Positions 11,801 through 24,938 of a stretch of 64,000 bases of DNA are shown here, piece by piece. Made by a program: the position numbers and the translations under genes. Each line of letters begins with the position of its first letter. The first letter of the stretch is position 1. The DNA is from Amphirosellinia nigrospora (taxonomy: Eukaryota; Ascomycota; Sordariomycetes; Xylariales; Xylariaceae): assembly GCA_004123355.1 (NCBI GenBank), contig SCHM01000001.1, positions 8,380,193-8,444,192 of the forward strand. The letters are read 5' to 3'. Under the pieces are notes generated by a model that had not been told where the DNA came from, searched no databases, and saw only the letters and a program-made list of their open reading frames with translations.

Positions 11801-13832
11801 TCGAAGGTTTAGATAGGACAAGAGACTTTGTAGATATTAAACCGCATTGGCAATGCTGTGCACGCGTACCATAAGCATTGTTTTTGGTCACACACACAGC
11901 ACCGAGTGACGAACCACATAATTATAATTACCAGCTTCTCGAGTGGTGATCGCACAGCATCAATCGAGCAAGCAGCCAGGCAATCAAGCAAACGAAGGCT
12001 CGTCGGTCGTCTCTGGGTCTTGCCGCATGCAACACTACATATTGCAACCTTTTTCTCACAATCCTTCCATCCTCTCGCCCACTGTTACTGGTGCATCCCG
12101 TACGCCAGGAGCGGTGACGAATACAACGACAGCCTGAGTCAGAAGAACCGAACTCTATAGGACCGGCGCAGTTGCTGCAACCCTCCCTCCCACCGAAAAC
12201 GATAGGTAGCGGGTTAGGCGAACGCACGATCAAACCAAAAGCAGAAGGAAGTCCTGTTTTCACAACTGGGGCACAACGTGTTGGAGGCGACACAGTCGGG
12301 CTTTTTATCGTTGCCGCGCCGGGCTTATTTATTTCTGAAGTTGTCGTACGTGATTGTCTCGGATCGCAGCGCAACGACGTCGTGGCGACTTAATATTGTC
12401 GGGTCATCACAACATTCACGATATCTAATCCTAGGACGTGCTCCTCGCACGAGTCAGTCAGCTCGTAAGTACCTAACCTACTTACTTTACTTACCTAGCT
12501 GCCCACTAGCGCGGGTGTTGTGGTGTTGGCATCACGAGAGGACATTTCGAGTCCCGCTAGCTTGGCTCCTACACGTTCATTAACAACATTGCCAATGCTA
12601 TGCCACGACCACATTACCTACCACCTCACCTGCGCATTCTGCATTCTCTACCCCCATTGTTTTATTGAACATTAACCCATCCGTTTCCTTCCCATTACGG
12701 CACACGCATTTGGCTAATGCCTGACCAGTCTATAGTACTAAGTACTTGGATGCTCTGGGCAGGAGACGGCGTGTTCCTGTATACCTAGGTACTTACTGTC
12801 TAGGTACTTGTTCAGCTCAGTACCCACCACAATCCTCGAGATATAGTACTGTGCAGTACAGTATAGGTTCTAGAGTCGACCACCTACATATACATATACA
12901 TGCAATTCATGTAACTAACTCACTCGCACACGTGTGCAGTCCGCCACTGCCGCTGCCGTGTTGACGTTGAACTCAAAGCTGTGACTCAACGACCCGGTGC
13001 AGCTAATGTAGGTGCTGTAGTAGAGTTCGGACGGCGGTACAGCATACCTTGCTTCTTTGCCGCTCGCCGCTCGCTACTCGCCCGCGATACCTACCAGGGT
13101 CCAGCATCCCTACCTACCTAGGTACACTAACTAACGCCGCCTCGGTGCCATCATCATCTCACCAGCGCTGCACTATCTATCTACACTACACTACTGCCTC
13201 ACCCACCACCTAATTATTGTCACTCCCACTGCCGTATTATAATCCCTGTCGCCCACCCGGGACTCTGGACGAAGTCGTTGGTCTTCGATACTAATAATCC
13301 CCATTCCCGCATACTCGAGGGACAGTATTCACTACTGCTTTCCCCAGTTCATCAGCTGATCCGTGCTGCATCTACTACCGCGGAATACAGTGAAGACGCC
13401 CACGGCTTATTGTAATCCCATTGACCCAAGATCCCTTGCAAGTTGTCTCCAGGTGCATCGGTACCAAGCATCTCTCGAGCAATCACACATCATACCAGCA
13501 GACCACAACGCGTGTGCAAGGGGGTGCGTGCAGTCCCTTCCGCTCCTGTTCCGCTACTATCGTATCCTCTCTGCCTCTACTTCTACTCCTACACTCCCAA
13601 GTTCTGAGAGGTCGCGAGCACTGCTACTCCAAGAGCGCGCCAAGGATTACCACAGCACCCACGATAGAACCCACGAATCGACAATCTGCAGGTATCTAAG
13701 TATTTAGGTATTCAGGGCGCTCCACCACTTACTTAGTCCCACGACCAGTACATCCCTGGCCCAGGACCTACGCTACGGTCTGCGGCACCCACGCCCCCAG
13801 CAACGACCAGCATCTCCCAGATCCTTGCCGAC
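5816..13832. other. 8-kb gene-free stretch between divergent rcf2 and sfp1-like genes
   Basis: I find no conserved protein on either strand, even allowing for frameshifts. The longest ORF (9154-9480, plus, 108 codons) shows no family features. A possible decayed tRNA-Thr-like element lies around 11230-11300 on the minus strand: a 5-bp anticodon-like stem with a TGT loop and GAGTTCGAAT, but broken arms. The last 1.4 kb before 13833 is rich in CTAC/TACC runs, with the palindrome TACCTAGGTAC at 12782-12792 and 13115-13125. It is pyrimidine-rich like a long fungal 5' leader. Confidence 0.55.
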
Positions 13833-16241
13833 TTGCCAATCATGAACCAGGGCTTCTTGGACCGGTGGTTTCCTGGCCATGCTGGCGCTGCCAATCCTGC
13901 CGCTAGCACCCAGCCAGGCCGCTGCACCGACTGGCCCGAGGGCAATCCGTCATCACCTCTGAGCAGCCGTCGCGGGACCGACGAGACGACTATGTTCAGG
14001 TCTAAGTACCAGTCACAGTACCAGTCACAGGCCCCAGAGGCGATCCAAAATAATAATCCTAACCACCACGCTCTCCATAATAATATTTCCCATCCCTCCT
14101 CCTCCTCCGCCAACCCTTCCGCCGCCGCCGCCGCTCTCGCTGTTGCTGCGACTGCTGCTCCTACACCCGCGTCTTCGCACTCCCTCTCATCCCCTTCCCC
14201 TCGCCACAGCCGAATACTCCTGTCGATCACTTCGGCCCGTCTGATCGCATCGACTCGTCGGCTTCGTCATCCAAACCCATTGACTTTCCCAACCTACCTA
14301 GTATTCACTATTCACATTCTACATCGCCCGACCCTGCCGGCGATTTTGAACTCGAATTCTTGGCCCCTTCTGACGACGACGGCTTTTTAAACGCTGCTGA
14401 CGTCAATATGACCACCGGTCCGTCGCTGGACTCGGCCATTGGCCGCAGTCGCCAGGACTCGTTCGTGAGTGCCGGCCCCAAGCCGATTTCTATGATCAAC
14501 CCGAACCGCGAACATGCAAACCGAGGACGGCGCGAAAGCTTGGCTGGTAGCCTAATGACCGGGATGAGTTGGGGTGGCATGTCTGTCGGAAGTTTCATTA
14601 GGGATGAGTAAGTCTTTTCGCTGTCGTTGAATCTGTTGTCAGCCATGCTCTCGAGGCGACATCTAAGACATGTATGGAGTCTCAGACATTTTGAAGCTAA
14701 TGATGTGATTCATGACAGCCTTGCGATGACTGGTACTTCGCCATTTACCGGTGCGGCCCAGTCGCCATCATTCCATTCCAATTCGTATATCCCAAAGATG
14801 GAAGCGGAATACCTGCGCGACTTCGTATGTTGTGATCTCAAGCTGGACACAATGCACGATCTTCTGCGTCACTACGAGACGGTCCATACTGCGGCGAATA
14901 TCCAAGGCAATCGAAATGGCAGCGGTGTCCGCATGCCGCACCGGCTTTCCGTAAGTAGTAGGCCTTCTATCTCTATGGGCTCCGGACGCCCAGATTCCCA
15001 GGGTTATCAAAACCAAGGTCAAATGGGCTTCGGCCAACAGAACCGGATAGCGGGGGCCAACGGCGCTTCTAGCATGGGCTTCGGTAACCTGCATGGCGGT
15101 AGGCAATCGATGGGCATGGACGCCAATAAACAGTCTCAGTTAAGTGGCATGCAATCTAACGACGACATGGACACCGTAGGTGACATGGAGATGGATGATG
15201 CCGTCGGGATGATGGAAATGGACGATAGCAGTCACAGAACCATCCAACAGACCCGCCAAATGTTTGGGCAACAAAGGCCTCAACTGCAACTGAACAGTTC
15301 CGGGTTGCCGCAGGCCTTGCGAACCTCACAGCCCCCAACACCTGGTGCCTCTGGCTTCGGCTATCAGAATAACCCTACCGTGTCATCCGTCAACACTCCG
15401 ACGCTCACGACCAAACCAATCTGGCATGGCTAGCGCCTCTGATGGCATGATTGATAATTCTTCCCTTGACTTCATGGACCTGAATAGCGCGGTGGGGAAT
15501 CTAAACTCGTCGGCATTGTCAGAGTACTTCATCCAAGACCCAGCGAAGAGATTATACAGCCCGAACGGCACCTCGGCCAACCAGCAAAGGGCGCTTCAGC
15601 AGCAAATGGCACAGTTCGGCCTGGATCAAAGCCAATTCCCTAACATCACTGACCCCACTCACCTCGCTGCACTACAGAGAGCCATCGCAAACCCAGAGAC
15701 ATTTACGATGCCTCCGGAAGAAGATAAGCCCTTCAAGTGCCCAGTGATCGGATGCGAGAAAGCCTACAAGAACCAGAACGGGCTAAAGTAAGCTTTCCGG
15801 TTGCAGTGCTTTTTAAGCTTTGTCATAAGAGTCTATTACTAACCGTGCGTGTAGGTACCACAAACAACATGGTCATCAGAACCAACAGCTTCATGAGAAT
15901 GGGGATGGTACCTTCTCAATTGTTAACCCAGAAACCTCTACTCCTTATCCTGGCGAGACTGGAATGGAAAAGGAGAAGCCTCATAAGTGCGAGTACTGCC
16001 ACAAACGGTATAAAAACTTGAATGGATTGAAATATGTAAGCACCTCGACACTCTATAGTCGAACCCATATGACACATTTGGCTAACCATACACATAGCAC
16101 AAACAACATTCATCCGCATGTGAGATCCAGGCCCAAGCAGCAAGCATTCGAGCAAACCTGTCCAGCAATCAGATGACCTTTAATGTGGGCAATCTCGCAC
16201 ACCACGGGCTGCCTGGTATTGGCGAGGAGATGCAGATGTGA
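13833..16241 (+). CDS. sfp1: Sfp1-type C2H2 zinc-finger transcription factor
   Basis: Yeast Sfp1 activates ribosomal-protein and ribosome-biogenesis genes downstream of TOR; filamentous fungi have a conserved orthologue. Seen: a low-complexity Ala/Ser/Gln N-terminus, then [41 protein letters not shown] and a degenerate finger ([20 protein letters not shown]). A Met/Asp-rich acidic segment follows, then [20 protein letters not shown] and [21 protein letters not shown], two paired C2H2 fingers, ending at GIGEEMQM. Introns: 14608-14718, 15788-15854 and 16036-16097; the last two split the His-pair regions of the fingers. Frame breaks lie near 14160-14190 and at 15409-15412 (probably one extra A). 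Start 13833 is the first Met of the open frame; MNQGF nine bases on is equally possible. Confidence 0.82.
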
Positions 16242-18689
16242 AGCATGTGGCCTTCTCATCGGCTTCGACGCGTCTTTCCACAGTCGAGTGAGGCAGCTCG
16301 GACGCTGTACTGTGGATCCCATGACGCATGTCAAATGCTGTCCAGACTACCGCCAGTCAACCCTCACAATCTGTTGAATTTCGTAGAATCGAGATTGGTT
16401 CGTTCATCCGAGCTGAATGGTGACATCTATTCGGCTCTAAATCTTGCTCGTTTCAACTGTACACCATAGAGTTTTACGCATAGACTGGATACCCCTTCCT
16501 CTGTTTTTCTCTTTCTCGCTGCCCCAACTTCTGGGCACGGAAAAGTTTGCATTTCTCACTTGGGGCGTTTTTGCTTTTTTTCATCGGCATAACGGCCGCC
16601 TTATGAACACGCTCTTCCCTTCGTCCTTCGAATAGACGTCTACCAAATTCGCTGTTACCACTCTCCGAGAGGTACAGCTACGATTTATGACGATAAAAAT
16701 CAGGATGGATATATGCAACCAGCCGTCAAAATCAATTGTACCAAATCATTGGGAGAAAAGAAAACGACGAATGGCATAGATAAAATGTGGAAAGCTGGAT
16801 ATGGGTCAGAACAAGACGGGTGGTGTGAGAATGCATATAGCGATGCGGCTACGTTTTAGCCGCACTCTCCATGAAAGCTTTCCAAGTACTCTACGATAGA
16901 TAGCGGATCATTTCTCTAAAGAAATTGTTCCTAATGCCCCGGCTCGGTTCATAGCGAAAAGATAAGAACTATTTGACCTTCTCAGTATCGTTTCGAAACT
17001 ATACCCAAGTTCTAACACGTAAATTCCCCGGCTTCCTATTAACTAGACGCTGTAGTACGCTTGCCTTTTTTGAGGTCCTTAACATTTGCTTTACTACCCC
17101 TAGACGACCAAGGTGTTGTCCCATTCGGCTCTACTGCTGGCTCGGCGATTTAGCCTCTGTTATCGGTGTAGGGGTGGAAGGAGCAGAAAGCGGTGTAAGT
17201 ATGAAAGCTAATATACTACTTGGATCTATCTGTCTCTGGGATAGTGCCTACCAATCTGAACTCGTCCGATGATTATACAGCATTCAGGTGGCCTTATCTT
17301 ATTAGTACATAGTTTGAAAGCTTTGTTTCGCCTCTTGACCACCGAATCGTTCTTTGTTGTTGTTTGTTTCCTCACTCGTACACGTGCTTATGGTTTAGTA
17401 TACTATACCTACGCGGCTGCTAGGGCCCTGACATGACCTGCCACTAATTCACGGTTAGACTATTACGAGACGGTTAGCTAGTCCGGTCTGCAAGTCCAAA
17501 TATAACTCACGACGGACCGACGGAATGGATGGGATGGGATGGATGGATGGGTTGGGTTGGGTGGTGGGCGCTAGCCGTTCGAAGTGCTGACGTGACGTGA
17601 CTTGACAGCCCGATGTCGGTCTATCTATCCAGGCTTTCGAGATGTGTGATGGTAATACTAATTAACAGTTGGGCAATTAATTGATGAGGATACGTACGTC
17701 TGTTCTGTCTGTTCGGCCAGACCGACGAGATACTGATAAGGGTATCCCGTCCATCCCATCCGCAGTACGGAAGTATCATTCGCTCGCCCCTTTCATTCTT
17801 GGTACTTGTAGCCGCGAAAGGAAATGATGCACGTGTCAGCTAGAGGTCTCACGAGTCAGTCATGCTAGTAATCGTCGTCTAATACGAAATACAGCAACAC
17901 ATTTCTTCTCGTTGTTGTATAGGTACTCACTAGGTATTGGTTTCTATGGACCGACCTCGCGTTGCAGAGGCGGAGAGAAAGATGAGACAGGTGTACAAGT
18001 GCACAAGCATGTAAGACGAGCGGTATGATGTCAACAGAATCATTATTCTCGTCCTTGCATCGTGAAACTATAAGATAGGTATGAATAAAGTTAGCTTGGG
18101 AAGGGAGGGATACCCCTAAATACGAAGATGTTGGTTAGTGACACAAGAGTCAGGTCATGAATGACGCTTCATTTACGCATACAGCAACACTCTCTAGGCG
18201 CGATAAAATAAGTAGGTAGACTAAAGCGTTTGAATTGTCTTTTGTTTCATGAGCAGCATAATTCATCACCGCAGTTATAGACAAGCAGACAAGCAGCGCC
18301 ACCCCTCTTCAACGCCGTCTCACATTGTATCGCAGCAATACCCTAGTCCGATAGGTAGCTACTCAGGTACATAGTTGAAAAAGCAATATACCTAACCCAG
18401 CACTCGATGCAGCAAAAATCACATCCCTGATAGAACGCCAAAGCCAATACCGCGAGTGATATCGTTTGCAGACCACTAGCACTAGCGAACACTCGAAGAG
18501 GAACTCAAGGCAATGCGTAATCTCGTTGGGGAAGAAACTCCGTGTAACGCCCGTCTAGAGCCAAAGAAAAAACGATAATAGGCCTCGTCCCTATCATCGC
18601 TACTTGTAAATATACGGAGAAGTACGCATTAAGCGGTTCCTCAAAGAGTAGCATCCGGATCCCTTGTAAGCTGATCCTTGTGAGAATGT
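16242..18689. other. Intergenic, convergent 3' ends
   Basis: No gene is supported here. The ORFs of up to 99 codons (for example 16973-17272) lack any protein signature. The region contains the G-rich repeat at 17527-17568. Confidence 0.55.
17527..17568 (+). repeat. GGGAT/GGGTT G-rich simple repeat
   Basis: Irregular GGAT, GGGAT and GGGTT units with six GGG tracts in 42 bases, separated by loops of 2-10 nt. The pattern could form a G-quadruplex on the plus strand (inference). Confidence 0.7.
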
Positions 18690-21179
18690 TCAGGCGAGAT
18701 CCATGCCCTCAGAATCATTTTCCATGTCGGAGGGTATTGGCTGCGTGCGATCACTACTCATGCTATCTTTTCGAGCGACCCAGTTATCGTTTCGGTTGCG
18801 GTAGCTATCAACGAAATCGAGTTCCTCCCCAGCTATAACTCTGCCCTCCATATCAATCTCCTGTGATAGTTCAACTAGAGCCGAACGGGGGAGTCGTAAA
18901 AACCCTTGGGTGCGGACGATGCGACCCCAGTGTGTTAGGCAAAAACTCGCTGCTCTCTTGCGCAACCAATCTTCATCAGCTTGGCCAGCACAGTACCAGA
19001 TGATACATGCGTGATCGACATCCAGTTCCTTCGATAGCCTATTCACACAGAGGAGTCTGAGGTGAGGAATGTTATACATGTTAGCCATGACTAATAGTCC
19101 AGCCACATCAGAAAGATCTGTGACTCCATCATTTGCATGAATGCTATCTGTATACAGATAGAAAAGGAACGCTTTGACGACAGAGTAGGGCTCCGGAATA
19201 TGCATCTTTTTAGTGTGGAACTCGGCCATTTGCGCGTTGTAAAGACGCGCAAAGTGTGGCCAACGAGCTTGAAGAATAAGTTTGTGTACGTGGATCGGTG
19301 GTGACGTGGGAGCATCTGGGGCAAGCCAATTCTGATCATCTGGTACCACTCCGGCACGAATGAGGCCCGAGCTCATCATATCGTCGTCCTCGTAATCGCT
19401 GGCCAGAGCGGTAATCACGAAGTCGGTCCCACTGCCGGTCTCTGGAGGTTGATTGAAGAGTCTAGCAAGATCAAGACCCAGCCCTTTTGACGGTTGTTCA
19501 TGTGCCCGAGTAAGAGCGGGACGAGAGAGCTCCGACCGGGGTTCCGAGGCCAAGTGATTTCCGAGAAAGCCATAACGTCGTAGATCAACCTCCATGATGT
19601 CGCTTAAGTACTCTTCGATTCCGTTCCCCCCATGTCGGTTGAGGACTCAGTAGGGCATCCTAGTAGCCAGGCTTTTGTGCCATCCTCGTTCATCGTACAA
19701 TAATGCCAGCGAAAGCCAGACTTGAAGATCTCACGGCCTTCTGCTAGTTTCTGCCATCTTAGGGATGCTAAATCTAAAGCTGACAAGGAGCAGTCCTTTG
19801 AGCCAGTTGTGGCCGCTGGTGTCAGAAAATCAAGCAGAGTACCTGAGGAGTAAATATGAAAATGCGTTCCGGGTACCTGGGAGGGCACACTAGCACCAGA
19901 AACGAACTTGAGCATTGACACTGCGCCCGGTGCCATAGGAGCATAAGTCTTGAGTTGGAATGAGGGTGTATTGACCTGGGGTGTTCGCGAATTGGCAGCA
20001 TATCCAGAGGTGCCTACTATAGACGATGGACCAATAGAATAGATGGAGCGGGATGGGTCAGCGGAGCGACTCATCGCTCCATGTCTATCTGAAGCCGAAC
20101 CTATGTGAGGTGGTGAATCAAAAGCAGGACTGCCCTTAAGATCAAGCCACCACAGTTCGCCCACCTTATCCATGTCTCCGCTGAGGCCCCCAAATACCCA
20201 AACTCGATCGGCCCTATATGAATTAGCAAAAAGGGCAGCCAAACGGGAAGTGGTACGCACCATATGTATGCTGAGTGATCGAAGCGTGGGACGAAGCGCC
20301 AGGATCTAGACCATGTATACGTCTTTAGGTCCAGGTAGCAGATATCGTCCAGACATAGCTATCATGGCCAGTTATAACCACGATAATAAACAGTTTGTCT
20401 TCGTGAAGGACGGCGGCATGTCTTGCCCGGCCTTTGGGCAGAGGGCCGGTCACTTGAGGCTGTGTCCAGTGTGCTGTCTTTAGATCGAAAATGATGAGGT
20501 CGGAAAGATATGTACGGTGCTCATTCTCGCCGCCGAAAACCAGGAGCTTATCGCCTTGGTACAGCGTCGCCGTGTGCCCTGGAATGCAAGCGGTGAGTTT
20601 ACTGTTCTTTGGTGACCGGCCGCGAAGTAGCACGTACCCATTCTAACACCGGGAATGTCGCCGTAATTGTCCACCAAGCTCCATTGATGACTGCAAAGAT
20701 CCAGCTTCAGGACGTGGTTATAGACTTCATCAGTATACTGGTCGAAGCCTCCGAAGGCATAGATACTGTCGTTGCCGCAGTAGGTCACCGAGGCGTTGAC
20801 GAGACATGCTGGTCTCTGGCCGAGGGTTCGCGTGACCCGAGGACGGTAGCCGTCCATCATGACTCTGTTCTTCAGCGGCGAGTTCGGCATCACGAATGTG
20901 TTTCCGGAGGAAGCAACGGAAGGAGGGTCGGCGCGTTCGAGGCTGAAGGGTGAAGGAGGCGACAGAAGTAGCTGCCGAAGAAGCGGGGATGAAATGATTT
21001 GAGCCAACGGGGCCACCGAACAGAGAGTGCGAGACGGTCGATGGCGTCGAGGGATGTGCCATGGTTACAGGAGCCTGGACGGGCGAGGTGGGTGGCGTGT
21101 GCGGATTATCGTCGCGATACTGGCCGGTTGCTATGCCACCACCGTCACATGTGAACGGATGAGGCGTTAGCGTCGACAA
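18690..21179 (-). CDS. Kelch-BTB protein, Ral2/LZTR1-like
   Basis: Seen from the start at 21179 (MSTLTPHPF): a Ser/Thr/Pro-rich lead, then kelch motifs (DSIYAFGGFDQYTDEVYNHV, GDKLLVFGGENEHRTYLSDL, DKLFII..GITGHDSYV, DRVWVFGGLSGDMDKVGELW). A spacer follows with WHYCTMNEDGTKAWLLGCP, and then a BTB-type segment (VHKLILQARWPHFARLYNAQ, PYSVVKAFLFYLYTDSI, NMYNIPHLRLLCVNRLSKEL). The kelch-then-BTB order is that of fission yeast Ral2 and animal LZTR1, which act on Ras; the Ras link is inferred here. Introns are 20579-20637 and 20214-20260. Frame breaks occur near 20940-20970, near 20350 (one C missing before TGGAC) and at the C run near 19626-19631 (one base short). Predicted length is about 795 residues. 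It is divergent from cdc20. Confidence 0.82.
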
Positions 21180-21990
21180 CGAAGCACTGCAGACCGCGGA
21201 CCTGTTTTATAATATAATCTACCAAGCGAATGAGATGAAAATGTGTAAACTCTGCAGGCCGACGGCCACTTGGTCCAGTGGATTTGGATTCGAAGATCGT
21301 TCGGGTGTGAGCCGGGGCTGAGCCGGCGGTTTGTGGTTTCGTTGGATGTAGACTAACTTGGGTAGAGTCTAATCTAAATGTTGATAGGTGATATTTGTTT
21401 AACCAGTGGTAGATCCAGAAGGCACACGCCCCTTATCCTTGGCTGCAGTTTCGCTGTGGCAGTGCGAGTGCGTTCAGGTGTACCGTGTGGTGCAGCATGC
21501 AGGTTGCACAGTATTAATTCCTTCCGATTCTGTGGTGTACCGCATGTACCGCCTGAGGCTAGAGTAGCGGTGGATCGCACTGGAGATCCCCTAATTAAAG
21601 TGGGGTAGAGGAAAGACAGAGGGGACGCTCTGCGTTGCTGTGTCAACACCCCACCATGAAAGTTAAATAAAAGGGCAGCCATCATGAACTGAACGTTAAA
21701 TTCTCTTCTTCTCTCCTTACCAACATTCCATCACTGCGACCCGGTCTACCTCCAACCTCTTCATCCCGCAACGCACAATTATCAAAGGCATCAAGCCTTT
21801 TTGCAAGATATTGTTCGAGTCCACTAGATCTCATTGCTACGAACGCCATTTGGTCGCTATCCGACTCGGCCATTCTTCTTCAAGGCACACCTCGATTTAT
21901 CGAGCTTATAACCACAACAGACACTAACCAAAATAACATTCCAGGAACCATTAACTTGAGTCTCTTGGAGCTCAATTGAAATCAGACACT
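21180..21990. promoter_or_regulatory. Shared upstream region of the kelch-BTB gene and cdc20
   Basis: An 810-bp divergent spacer. The last 300 bases before cdc20 are pyrimidine- and A-rich with almost no ATG on the plus strand, like a fungal 5' leader. The 63-codon minus ORF at 21682-21873 has no recognised features. Confidence 0.5.
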
Positions 21991-23765
21991 ATGCATCAGC
22001 TGCAGTATCAACACCCATCAAGTCCACAAGGGCCTGTTTAGCTCCCGTGTCTGGCGGCCGGATGCCCCTCACCCCTCTCCCCGTCAGCGCACCGCCAACA
22101 ACACAGTCACCATCGACTCCTCACCATATACTCCTGAAAGACATCACGATGTCGCTCGCCCTAGCAAATCAGTGTACGGAGGAAACCTGTCGTCGCACTT
22201 TGCCAAGTCTAACCAAGATCTTCCATCGCGATTCCCCAAGTCCAACATAGCTCGCTGTGTGGCAACCCGCGAAAGGCACTTGAGCTTGGGTGTCAGACTT
22301 CACCTTGATCGGCACAGGAAAGACCAAGTCTCCCAACACAAAACCAAACACGAAACCCAAGAAGGCAGCTTCGCTGCGTCAGAAGTCCAACAAGACGACT
22401 TTGACCTATGCTGCTGACCGATTCGTTCCCAACCGTAGCAACAGCTCGGCTATCGCGAATGTCGCTCTGGCAAGTGGATGTCCAAGACAGGACGCGACCA
22501 AAGACCATCAGCAACACTGAATCGTCTGCAGTTCTCTCTTCTGCTACTGAGACGCTATTGCTTCCCTAGAAGGACTTAGTCTCAACGATGATGAGGATAC
22601 GGCCAATTACTCACGCCCATCACCAACACTGTTGCTTATCAAGACTCTCTCGCCAATGCCTGCGGTGTTAAGCTAAATACAAGAATACTTCAGTTCAAGC
22701 CCGCACCACCTGAATCATCAAAACCCATCGACCCGCCAACAATACAATCGACCTTTAAAATCAGCTAGCACCGCTTCCGCTCAATTCAGGCGTCGGATTG
22801 CAACTGCGCCAGAGCGGGTGTTGGACGCCCCCGGTTTGATTGATGACTATTACCTAAACTTGCTCGACTGGAGCTCCGGTAACCAAGTTGCCATCGCTTG
22901 GAACGACAAGTATACGTCTGGTCGGCCGATGAGGGCTCCGTCAGCTGTCTGCTTGAGACCAACGCCGATACCTATGTCAGCAGTGTTAAGTGGTCTGATG
23001 ACGGCGCATACGTGGGCGTTGGTCTCGGCTCCGGTGAGGTCCAAATCTGGGACGTTGCGAAGGCGCCAAGATCCGCAGCATGTTCGGACACGATAGCCGT
23101 GTTGGCGTGATAGGCTGGAACAAGCACCTCTTGTCTACCGGTGCTCGTAGCGGCCTCGTCGTCAACCACGACGTTCGTATTGCCGAGCACAAAGTTGCCG
23201 AGCTCGTCTCTCACACCTCGAAGTGTGCGGTCTCGAATGGCGATCCGATGGTGCTCAGCTGCTACTGGCGGCAATGACAACCGGTCTCCATCTGGGACGC
23301 CCGTTCCTTGGCATCCCTAAATTCACCAAGACCAACCACAAGGCCGCTGTCAAAGCCCTTGCTTGGTGCCCCTGGAACATGAACTTGCTCGCCACCGGCG
23401 GTGGTTCATACGATCGTCACATCCATTTTTGGAACAGCACATCCGGCGCTCGTGTCAACAGCATCGACACAGGTTCACAAGTTACCAGCCTTCGCTGGAG
23501 CACCAGCTACCGGGAGATTGCTAGCACTAGCGGTTTCCCGGATAACTCCATCAGCATCTGGAGTTATCCCAACCTCGTCCGCAATGTGGAGATCCCGGCT
23601 CACGAAAGCCGTGTTCTTCACAGTTGCCTCAGCCCAGACGGCCAAATGCTTGCGACTGCCGCTGCTGACGAGTCGCTCAAGTTCTGGAAGTTGTTCGAGA
23701 AGAAGGCGGGCGCGAGTGCCTCATCTACCAAGGCTGAGATGGCGAGGCAAATGACCATCCGATAA
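21991..23765 (+). CDS. cdc20: Cdc20/Slp1-type WD40 activator of the anaphase-promoting complex
   Basis: Cdc20 binds APC/C substrates and Mad2 and triggers anaphase. Seen: [50 protein letters not shown], the C-box [11 protein letters not shown] (22412-22445) and RILQFKPAP, which fits the Mad2-binding motif. Then come the entry to the propeller, [19 protein letters not shown], and WD40 blades such as [87 protein letters not shown] and [20 protein letters not shown]. It ends in the conserved C-terminal Ile-Arg tail (MTIR). At least eight single-base indels interrupt it, concentrated at 22050-22800, 22895, 23058, 23220 and 23265-23310. The start is tentative: 21991 is the only nearby ATG, and a frame without an ATG reads [18 protein letters not shown]. 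No introns are required. Confidence 0.88.
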
Positions 23766-24938
23766 GCGACCTTCCGTCGCGGTGGCCTCGGAAGCCATGA
23801 ACATCAACGGTAGGTATACATACAGTTTCGTTCTGGCATTGTCTGGTACTGGCGGTTTGAGGTGACTTTAGCGCGGTGTTGGGGATTTGAACGCAATACA
23901 ATGATATTCCCACACGATCGAGATTTGGTCATGAGCTACGACACGGAAAACGCCAACAGCGGAGGCCCTTGCATGGATTATCACTCGGAGTTTGTATTAT
24001 AATACCAAGGAGACAACAGCCTATGGCTCTCTATTGTTTTTAATAAGGTGGTGGAGATAATTACACACATGGCAGGTAGACTAGGTTCGTTTAGAAAGTC
24101 AACATGCTGGTACGATATGGTGGGACTATGTCTGAAAACTGAAGCCGATATGAACGTGAACAAATTTTAAAGAATGTTGACTACAAACTAAGAGGTGAAA
24201 CAGAGCTACTACTTAGTAGTAGTAGTGCGCTTAGTCAAGCGGGCAGGTATAGGCATGCTTTACACTGTTTGCATCAGTAGCGCTTTGATTCATTAGTGGC
24301 ATGTGAAGTTCTACATTAAATTTCTTGTTACATTGCAAGGTAAGTACCTAGACTTTAAGCAGGTACCGGTAAGGCCTTATCTTATCGTACTAGGTCGGGT
24401 ATTAGCTAAGCAGCCGGATGACGCTACGGAGCATTTCCTTAGGAATTAGCAGGACCTAAGGAACTTGACCCAACACCACCTACTTATTACCTGCTTAGGT
24501 GCGCTATTGCAGACACCCAAGACCGCAACACGCACCAGCAACCACGAGCCAGCAGATGAAAGAATCACATTAGGCATACTAGGAATAGAGCAGACAAGCA
24601 TTTCGAGTACAAGGGAAGGAGTTCAGGCTGAAGCCACCGATCGGTGGCTAGTGGCTTTCGCCATCCGCTCGTGCCCCAGCTCCAAGTTGCATACCAACCA
24701 GCACCATCATTCAACCTCAACCTTGTCTCCTGCCGTACAACAACACAACCCGACTACACCTCTATTGGTCCCGGCCAACCAGCAGCTGTTGCATTGCTCG
24801 TCTTTAACTTGCTTGATCGACGCCGAATACGTAGTTCTGTTATTCTAGCCGCACATTCCCCCGTTTAGGACTTACCGCAAACCAATTAATCCACCAAAAC
24901 AACCTACGCAGCCATCGGCCAGCACCACGTCGATCAAC
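23766..24938. other. Intergenic between cdc20 and the TFIIA gene
   Basis: 3' end of cdc20 and promoter/leader of the TFIIA large-subunit gene. A GTAGTAGTAG run lies at about 24211-24224. The plus ORF at 24465-24848 (127 codons) is low-complexity and reads like a leader rather than a gene. Confidence 0.5.
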
